From: Bacteroidaceae bacterium
GTDB lineage: Bacteria; Bacteroidota; Bacteroidia; Bacteroidales; Bacteroidaceae
Direction of reading: 5' to 3'
Length of the DNA: 35,538 nt
Assembly: GCA_016286165.1 (NCBI GenBank)
Contig: JAEESE010000026.1
Coordinates: 1-35,538 of the forward strand
The notes beneath the pieces are model-generated. The model saw only the letters and a list, made by a program, of their open reading frames with translations, ran no database searches and was not told the origin of the DNA. Numbering within the stretch: position 1 is the stretch's first letter; every line of letters starts with the position of its first letter. Positions 30,108 through 35,538 of this stretch are shown here, in pieces. The translations under genes were made by a program, and so were the position numbers.

Positions 30108-30359
30108 ATGACTCAACCACAAGTTGTAATAAGTGCAATAGAAAATCTTGGAGGTATAGCACCATTGGGTAAGATATACCAAGTAGCCTTACAAAATCCA
30201 GATTGTAATTGGGACACACAAACACCCCAAGCATCTATTCGTTGCATCGTTAGGCATACAAAAGGAATCTATGTGGTACGAAAAGGACCAATTACCATAT
30301 ATAGTTATCTGGCTATTTGCCCAAGCAATAATAATGATGGTAACAAAAGATGCATATAA
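30108..30359 (+). CDS. Small winged-helix-like protein
   Basis: 83 residues. VVISAIENLGGIAPLGKIYQ (6-25) and PQASIRCIVRHTKGIYVVRK (about 40-59) have the look of a winged-helix module of the type found at the edge of restriction and transcription-factor proteins: AIExLGGxAPLGxIY then ASIRxIV. It is 10 bp after the AlbA_2 gene and its end overlaps the next reading frame. The last residues (ICPSNNNDGNKRCI) have no domain character, so a frameshift that once joined it to the next gene is possible. Confidence 0.6.
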   Translation: MTQPQVVISAIENLGGIAPLGKIYQVALQNPDCNWDTQTPQASIRCIVRHTKGIYVVRKGPITIYSYLAICPSNNNDGNKRCI

Positions 30360-31044
30360 AGAGCTCGAAACTGCTAATTTCCTTAAGGATGAGGGGCTAG
30401 TACAACCTTCTACTCCTCAACAATTGGAAACAAGAAGGCGCATTGTCGATTTCATTCGTGAAATTGATACTGCTCGTTTTATGCTTGCATTGTCTTTTAA
30501 ACAGCCTGGTGTAGACCCATACCTTGATTTGTTTAGAGAGAAAGATTTTGATAATAAGTTTAAGCATGATTTCTATCGCCAATACTATCTTTATAGTGCT
30601 GTGATATGGTATCATAATTGTTTTGATTTAATTCTACAATGTCTCTGGTTCCATTATCAACTGTATGGAAATAAAAAGTTTTCCACGCAATTGGTTAAGA
30701 AATCTCTAAGAGAGTGCGATATTAAAAAAGTCAGGACTCTACTTTATAATGGTGATGAGAACAATCCAATATCACTTTTCAAGAAGAGCCACAAGTACGT
30801 TTTTGATGTCGCTGATGGACTAAAACACCGTCAGTATGTTGCCAACGAGAATTATCTTTTGTATGCTGAAGCATTTACTATCCAACAAACTGATTATTGT
30901 TCAGATGAAACAAAGGTGAATGTTCGCTTAAAAGAATTGCAGACAAAATTAATAACTTTTCATAAAGACATCATTGCGCTTGCAAAGACAATTCTCATAC
31001 CTATCCACGATTCAATTGATAATATTCTTCAAGACAACGCATAA
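30334..31044 (+). CDS. All-helical protein of unknown function
   Basis: 236 residues from the ATG at 30334 (the ATG at 30337 is an alternative); an upstream start at 30271 overlaps the preceding gene more deeply. The sequence is helical and rich in aromatic residues (FYRQYYLYSAVIWYHNCFDL) with HRQYV after a DGLK motif. This recalls HEPN-like helical bundles, but the RxxxxH signature is not clear. It overlaps the preceding frame by 26 bases and lies 6 bp before the HNH gene. Base composition is low in GC, unlike the left part of the window. Confidence 0.7.
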   Translation: MMVTKDAYKELETANFLKDEGLVQPSTPQQLETRRRIVDFIREIDTARFMLALSFKQPGVDPYLDLFREKDFDNKFKHDFYRQYYLYSAVIWYHNCFDLILQCLWFHYQLYGNKKFSTQLVKKSLRECDIKKVRTLLYNGDENNPISLFKKSHKYVFDVADGLKHRQYVANENYLLYAEAFTIQQTDYCSDETKVNVRLKELQTKLITFHKDIIALAKTILIPIHDSIDNILQDNA

Positions 31045-31050
31045 TAAATC

Positions 31051-31905
31051 ATGTTCCTATATCAAAAACTCATAGATCGCTCTACTCTGCGACAGGGATT
31101 CCAAATTCCTGTGGAGTTCCATCATCTGCTGAAGATGATGCCCAATGGTATACCCCAGCATGGGGAAACGCGTAACATCAAAGTGGTGATAGATGGTGTG
31201 GAGTATGACGCGCAATTGAAGAACCAAGGGTTTGACCGCAATAAGTATGACGGTCATGCTGAAGTGATACAAATTCGGTATAGTGAGGGATCGGCTCTTG
31301 TGAAAAGATTGCGTGAGGTGTATTCTTCTACTTGGAACTATGTTGAGAGCATTAAGAACCTGCCGGAGAATATCAACCGTAAGTTCACCATCCGAATTCC
31401 AGAGGAACATCAAGAGTTTCTTGCTCTGAGCACAACGACTCTACCAAATGTGTTCGTAGCTGATTGTATCACGGCAGCAGTAAAGGCTGCGATAAAAACA
31501 GAAGTTAGTACACTGACAGAATTGGATTTTGAGACCTTTGAGCCTCGTGAGGACAAGAATGCTGCCATTAAGCAAGTGACTCGTCTGCAGAAGGTACGTC
31601 AACTGGATCGTTCCATAGGCGACTCTTTAAAATTGCTCTATGATTATCGCTGTCAAATAACAGGCGAAAAGGTAGGTGATGAATACAGTGCTTTGGTAGT
31701 AGAGGCTCACCATATCATCCCTTTTACTGAAAGTATGAACAATGACACCTCTAACATCATAATCCTTTCGCCCTCGTATCACCGTATAATCCATAAAGCA
31801 AAACCCATTTTTGACCATGAGCAACTTGCTTTTCGTTTCCCAAACGGATTAATTGAAAAGGTAAAACTGAATAAACATTTGAAAATAAGAGATGAATTCA
31901 GATGA
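31051..31905 (+). CDS. HNH endonuclease, restriction-type
   Basis: 284 residues. The HNH core is at the C-terminal end: YRCQITG (199-205), then VVEAHHIIPF (216-225, H220 and H221), N235 and SYHRIIH (242-248). This matches the HNH_2-like group. Residues 1-100 (FQIPVEFHHLLKM, VVIDGVEYDAQLKNQG, EVIQIRYSEG) resemble the B3-like DNA-recognition domains of restriction enzymes such as EcoRII. A target-cutting nuclease that does not need a methyltransferase partner is one option; no methyltransferase gene is visible in the window. Its close neighbours are the helical and winged-helix genes. Confidence 0.82.
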   Translation: MFLYQKLIDRSTLRQGFQIPVEFHHLLKMMPNGIPQHGETRNIKVVIDGVEYDAQLKNQGFDRNKYDGHAEVIQIRYSEGSALVKRLREVYSSTWNYVESIKNLPENINRKFTIRIPEEHQEFLALSTTTLPNVFVADCITAAVKAAIKTEVSTLTELDFETFEPREDKNAAIKQVTRLQKVRQLDRSIGDSLKLLYDYRCQITGEKVGDEYSALVVEAHHIIPFTESMNNDTSNIIILSPSYHRIIHKAKPIFDHEQLAFRFPNGLIEKVKLNKHLKIRDEFR

Positions 31906-31971
31906 TTTTAATGGGACTCGGAGAACTGTCTTTTTATTGTAAAACTATTACATATTAATAACATAAGCAAT

Positions 31972-33879
31972 ATGAGTAAATACTTTTTTCAAGATGCAGA
32001 TTTAGAGGAAGCATTACTGAAAGTGTGCATCCTTTTTGACAACAATGGAAGAATCGTAACAAAGAAAGATTCTCTTTTTTTGAAAACAGTTCTTGCTCTC
32101 ATAGTAAGTCATAAAGCAGACAGTGTTGATACAATTTATAAGTATTTTGAAAAAAAGAATGGTGGCCTGAACGTTGACTATCAGAAGGTAATCTCTGCTG
32201 TCACAGAACTTATCAAGAAGGGTCTTGTTGAAGACAAAAATGGTCTTAAACTCTCCAATAAATCTAAAGAAGATGCCGATAAATACATCGAGGAAATCAT
32301 GTCTTTGATGGATATTCTAGTTCAAACAATTTTGGATTTGATAAAAACAAATATTGGGAAACCATTAAGCAAAGAAGAGCAAATAAGGCAAAACATCAAG
32401 GACTGTTTAAACTATTATTTTGAAGTTGCTAGTCTTTCGTTTTTGGGTTTAGATAATCCCAAAGACATAAATTGTCTATCTAAAATAAAAGAAATTGCAT
32501 CACAAAATCTTCAAGATAACAGCGGAGAATTTACTGACAATATAATATATGCTATAGGCTGTGTTTTGAGAGAACCGAACAAAGATAGCCAAAAGATAAT
32601 AGACCTATTGGCCAGATTGTCCATTACATCAAAAATAATAGGAGAAGATCCTTTGCTGTCAAGTTTTAAGGCTACGATATTTAGAAATAAAGCATTCATT
32701 TTAGACACGGAGATTATGCTGTATCTTATTACTGAAAATGCTAGGTATAGTCAACAGTACAGATTACTTATAAAGAAATTACTAGATAATCAATGTAAAA
32801 TATATGTTCCAGAGAGTGTTCTCTTAGAAGTTTATGATCATGCAGAGGCTGCTAATAAACGTTATCCGTTCGTGGCAAATCTTATCTTGAATGATGATAA
32901 AGTTGTTGTTGATGAATTAGACAATGTATTTGTGGAGGATTATTACTATACGATAAGGGTTGCTGGTAAAGAGAATATAAAATGGAGAAATTATATTAGC
33001 AACTTTTATGATCGAGAAGAAGGTGTAAATTTAATATTTGATCAGTTAGATGCTATAATTGATGAGCGGGTTATATTGGGTGATATGCCTCCTGGAACTA
33101 ATGTTGACGAGATGGAAAAACAACAATTATTGCCTGAGGCGATAATTGTTACAAAAAACACACCAAAAGGACTTAAAAGAACAGATGAGAAGAATGAGCA
33201 AATAGCAGAAACGGACGTGTTTTTATATCTTACGGCAAAAAGCCTTAACAGAAAATGTCAGGAAGGAAGAAAGAAAAGAAGGAATTCTTCGGGAGTCCTC
33301 TCAAATGATTATTATGTTGTGTCTAATAATTCTAGAATTCATTATTGCGCTAAAAGTTTGGGATTAAGTGAAAATGTACTATGTAATCCCAATGCATTAA
33401 TAGCATATATGGCAGAGACTGGAATTCTGAACAAAAATGAGATTAAATTGTCTAGTTTGTTTGATAATATTTTTTTGATGCAAATCTCAAAAGATATTTG
33501 GCCTGAGATTGAGTGCTTACTAAAAGTAGGTGTTGATATTAAAGGTTTAACACATATAAAACTACGAAGGGAATTAGGAGATGTTATAACTCGACTCTTA
33601 TCGTCAGAAAAAGATTCTGATTACAATGAAGTCTTGCAAATCATAAAATCTAGAGGATATAATTTGGAATCGATAGTTAATGCTGTTGTAGATGAAAGCC
33701 AACAAAAAGATATAGAGATAGAAAAACTAAAAAGAGAATTGCAAGAATCACAGAAGGCCCAAAAGCAAGCCGAGGCTGAAAGAGATTTTGAAAGACAGCA
33801 GCATATAAGAATAATTAAAGAAAGAGAAAAAGAAAAATATCAGAAAAGAGTAGGACAATTCAAAAAGAATCATAAATGA
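31972..33879 (+). CDS. Large PIN-like nuclease domain protein with coiled-coil tail
   Basis: 635 residues. An N-terminal region (about 30-100) looks like a winged helix (ISAVTELIKKGLVEDKNGLK). A helical section follows. A PIN-like fold begins at FILDTEIMLYLITEN (242-256) with possible metal ligands D245, E286 (VPESVLLEVYDH) and D415 (AETDVFLYLTAKS); the strand YYVVSNNSRIHYCAKSLG (447-464) corresponds to the fourth-ligand region but has N where D is usual. The last 85 residues are a charged coiled coil (KDIEIEKLKRELQESQKAQK). The stop overlaps the start of the next gene (ATGA at 33876). PIN proteins cleave RNA, often as toxins or defence effectors; activity here is uncertain. The family is not one I recognise. 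Confidence 0.72.
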   Translation: MSKYFFQDADLEEALLKVCILFDNNGRIVTKKDSLFLKTVLALIVSHKADSVDTIYKYFEKKNGGLNVDYQKVISAVTELIKKGLVEDKNGLKLSNKSKEDADKYIEEIMSLMDILVQTILDLIKTNIGKPLSKEEQIRQNIKDCLNYYFEVASLSFLGLDNPKDINCLSKIKEIASQNLQDNSGEFTDNIIYAIGCVLREPNKDSQKIIDLLARLSITSKIIGEDPLLSSFKATIFRNKAFILDTEIMLYLITENARYSQQYRLLIKKLLDNQCKIYVPESVLLEVYDHAEAANKRYPFVANLILNDDKVVVDELDNVFVEDYYYTIRVAGKENIKWRNYISNFYDREEGVNLIFDQLDAIIDERVILGDMPPGTNVDEMEKQQLLPEAIIVTKNTPKGLKRTDEKNEQIAETDVFLYLTAKSLNRKCQEGRKKRRNSSGVLSNDYYVVSNNSRIHYCAKSLGLSENVLCNPNALIAYMAETGILNKNEIKLSSLFDNIFLMQISKDIWPEIECLLKVGVDIKGLTHIKLRRELGDVITRLLSSEKDSDYNEVLQIIKSRGYNLESIVNAVVDESQQKDIEIEKLKRELQESQKAQKQAEAERDFERQQHIRIIKEREKEKYQKRVGQFKKNHK

Positions 33880-34676
33880 GAAAGTTCAATGACTTTGATA
33901 AGGACTTAGCGTCTTATGTTATATCTAATGGATCTTTGGGATGCAGTCTGGAAAAATGCAATTCTATTGTTAAAGTGTTCGACGACAATGCCGCACTTTT
34001 AGTTGTTAACGAACAGGAAACTTATGTTTTTTTCAGTGATAATGAGAAAAAAGAAAAGTGCGTGTCATCCTTGGTCTCTATGTTATCTATCTTCGATTTT
34101 TTGTCTAAAAATGGACTTATATACATAGTGCCTAACCAATCCGCTAATATTCTTTTGTATCAAAACGGAACAAGAAGATGGACAAAGGTCCCCGATGGCA
34201 GACTATACTACAACAATGGGTATATACGACTAGCAACGACACCATCTATACAAGATCGTTTTGGCGTAGATTCTATAAAAGGAGAAAAATTGCCTCAGAG
34301 TATGTCTAAACCTTTAGCCGAAATATTCTCCTCTAATATATATAGCACTCAATCTTTGATCGATCTAAAAAATAACAAATATGAATCTATAGAAATACAA
34401 TCGCTTAAACATCAAAGGCTTATGGCAGTTATAAGCTCTATATTTGCGTGGATTATTGCTATAGGAACTTGTCTCTGGAATATTTACATGACAAAATACA
34501 ACAACGAACATGCTAAAACAGAACTAAAAGAAGAACAATATAAAGGGCTAACAACAGTAATTCATAATAATTTGCAGGAAATGGAAGATATTGAAACTAA
34601 AATTGATTTCATTATTGAGAAACGGGATAAACAGGACAGTTTGTTAAGATCGTTACAAATGAAGAAGAACCAATAA
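33876..34676 (+). CDS. Membrane protein with coiled-coil tail, partner of the PIN-like protein
   Basis: 266 residues. Residues 1-175 form an unrecognised, probably cytoplasmic domain (VNEQETYVFFSDNEKKEKCV). A membrane helix is at about 183-205 (MAVISSIFAWIIAIGTCLWN), followed by a coiled coil to the end. The ATG overlaps the stop of the PIN-like gene, so the two proteins are probably made in fixed ratio and interact, possibly through the coiled coils present in both. Function unknown; a membrane anchor or sensor for the PIN-like effector is a reasonable inference. The gene is AT-rich like its neighbour. Confidence 0.72.
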   Translation: MRKFNDFDKDLASYVISNGSLGCSLEKCNSIVKVFDDNAALLVVNEQETYVFFSDNEKKEKCVSSLVSMLSIFDFLSKNGLIYIVPNQSANILLYQNGTRRWTKVPDGRLYYNNGYIRLATTPSIQDRFGVDSIKGEKLPQSMSKPLAEIFSSNIYSTQSLIDLKNNKYESIEIQSLKHQRLMAVISSIFAWIIAIGTCLWNIYMTKYNNEHAKTELKEEQYKGLTTVIHNNLQEMEDIETKIDFIIEKRDKQDSLLRSLQMKKNQ

Positions 34677-35089
34677 AGGTTTTGGAGTCAATAATATGGG
34701 ATATCACAAGGCAAATGGCATTGATAAAAAAGTAGATCAATAATACATATTACTAAACCTATTGGAATATGACACATGCTATTACGTGTCCATAGTTGTG
34801 TACGTTCAGAATGAAAGGACTAATTCTTTAGCTGTTATGAAACTAACAGCAATGAGTGGATGTTTCTATTTGGGGAACATCCACTCATTACTATCTTTAC
34901 GTATGCGCGAGAGAACTATCTGCTCTGCGTTCGTTTGTACCGACTACCAGGATAACACTTCGCATGAGCATAGAGCATGACACAATGAGCAAAATGAAGT
35001 ATTCGTCCTTTTCTCACCACGGCGTATTGTTTGACGTGCGTCACCACCGCAACTTGGAGCTACACTGAATGCACTTCGTATTTTTCCGT
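34677..35089. other. Gap with hairpins and no convincing gene
   Basis: Two adjacent hairpins lie at 34831-34850 (GCTGTTA / TAACAGC) and 34851-34889 (AATGAGTGGATGTT / AACATCCACTCATT, 14 bp perfect). The part from about 34890 has higher GC content than the genes to its left and reads open for 89 codons on the minus strand (34944-35213). This frame runs across the 12-bp repeats of the next feature and looks like a chance frame or a repeat. A terminator, an attachment site or a mobile-element edge are all possible. Confidence 0.5.
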
Positions 35090-35133
35090 AATTTGCTGCT
35101 CGCAGTGAAAACAACGAACTGAAGAATCGATAT

Positions 35134-35457
35134 ATGCTGATTGGGTATAAGGATGACGAGAACGACACCCATACAAGTACCCATACAAGTACCCATACAA
35201 GTTCAATCGACATACAACCATCTTCTGAGAATGTTACCCGTTTGGTATTGGCAATCGGTAAAGAAGAAATGAGTGTGAAGAGTATGATGGAAGCCGTAGG
35301 TTTGAAGAACCGTCCGAACTTTATGGGTTATTCTCTCACACCTGCAATAAGAGAAGGATTTGTGTGTATGAAGTATCCTGCCAATCCTCATCATCCCCGT
35401 CAACGTTATTTGCTGACAATAAAAGGTTTGATGTTGTTGGACGGAAATAATAGTTAA
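35134..35457 (+). pseudogene. C-terminal remnant of an ATP-binding / Fic-type protein
   Basis: 107 residues from the ATG at 35134; the frame is open from about 35090 only. The core (LKNRPNFMGYSLTPAIREGF, then HHPRQRYLLTIKGLMLL) is the winged-helix C-terminal domain that ends many Bacteroidetes AlbA_2/ATP-binding and Fic proteins. No catalytic part is present upstream, so it is probably a fragment. Its N-terminal end includes three exact 12-bp repeats (35167-35202), read THTSTHTSTHTS. A small functional protein cannot be excluded. Confidence 0.55.
35167..35202. repeat. 12-bp tandem repeat, three units
   Basis: ACCCATACAAGT occurs three times without gap and encodes Thr-His-Thr-Ser each time. 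Such a repeat can change unit number without altering the frame. Confidence 0.8.
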
Positions 35458-35476
35458 GTACTCAATAAGTCAAAAG

Positions 35477-35523
35477 CATTTGTCCGACACTATCCAAAAG
35501 ATTTTGTAATCTTCGGACAAATG
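35477..35523. terminator. Hairpin after the remnant gene
   Basis: CATTTGTCCGA / TCGGACAAATG, an 11-bp perfect stem with an inner AAGATT/AATCTT pairing, 20 bp after the stop. There is no T-run, so a terminator is only one option; a mobile-element end is another. Confidence 0.4.
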
Positions 35524-35538
35524 GTCATAATATCAATA

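Noticed and set aside
34762..35068. Plus-strand frames of 70-72 codons after the membrane protein gene
   Set aside because: They run through the two hairpins, are short and have no domain-like sequence.
34944..35213. Minus-strand 89-codon frame starting in the THTS repeat
   Set aside because: Its hydrophobic start is the reverse of the 12-bp repeat and the rest shows no family pattern; it may be a translated repeat sequence, but not a supported gene.

Overview
The window looks like chromosomal DNA of a Bacteroidales bacterium, most likely Prevotella or a close relative. The signs are BspA-like leucine-rich repeat proteins, FKBP-type lipoproteins, a BlaI/BlaR1-type pair with TonB-like segments, a nucleoside kinase ending like its Bacteroides homologues, DUF4838 and GH78 proteins, and promoters of the Bacteroidetes type (TTG, about 20 bases, TAnnTTTG). 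No rRNA, tRNA, CRISPR array or complete insertion sequence was found.

Layout. 1-3858 (minus): a Ser/Thr kinase with EF-hand-like and LRR segments (cut by the window edge), a small secreted LRR protein, a LolE/FtsX-type permease and rbfA. 4066-8015 (minus): sufE, a lipoprotein glutaminyl cyclase, a fused class I amidotransferase/M19 dipeptidase, and an Lrp/AsnC regulator overlapping it. 8145-10578 (minus): three FKBP peptidyl-prolyl isomerases (periplasmic, lipoprotein, cytoplasmic). 10764-13945 (plus): a Sir2 deacylase, a short nucleoside kinase, a Fur-family regulator and an aldo/keto reductase. 13986-20819 (plus): a GH78 rhamnosidase, RidA, a DUF4838 glycosidase-like protein, and a tight TfoX / DNA alkylation repair / uracil-DNA-glycosylase-like trio. 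20813-27685 (minus): rubrerythrin, a GMP synthase ATP-pyrophosphatase subunit without its amidotransferase domain, a small exported protein, a membrane-bound LuxR-like regulator, a small C-terminal-motif protein, M56/BlaR1, BlaI and a small lipoprotein. 27900-28127 (minus): an apparent non-coding transcription unit. 28428-35457 (plus): an accessory, increasingly AT-rich island with an XRE regulator, an AlbA_2/ATPase protein, a winged-helix-like protein, an all-helical protein, an HNH endonuclease, a large PIN-like protein coupled to a membrane protein, and a remnant of an ATP-binding/Fic-type C-terminal domain.

Two themes stand out. First, small repeat elements (GC-rich palindromes, and elements made of short A/T-rich units arranged as inverted arms around a core) lie between genes but also run in frame through coding sequence: two copies inside the BlaR1-like gene, one inside the kinase domain, one at the permease N-terminus, and one forming the signal peptide of the glutaminyl cyclase. 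Second, the right-hand island has the make-up of a defence region. Its PIN-like/membrane pair (31972-34676) is the best candidate for an undescribed system, and the structured non-coding unit just outside it is the best RNA candidate. All functions are read from sequence motifs; none was tested by database search.
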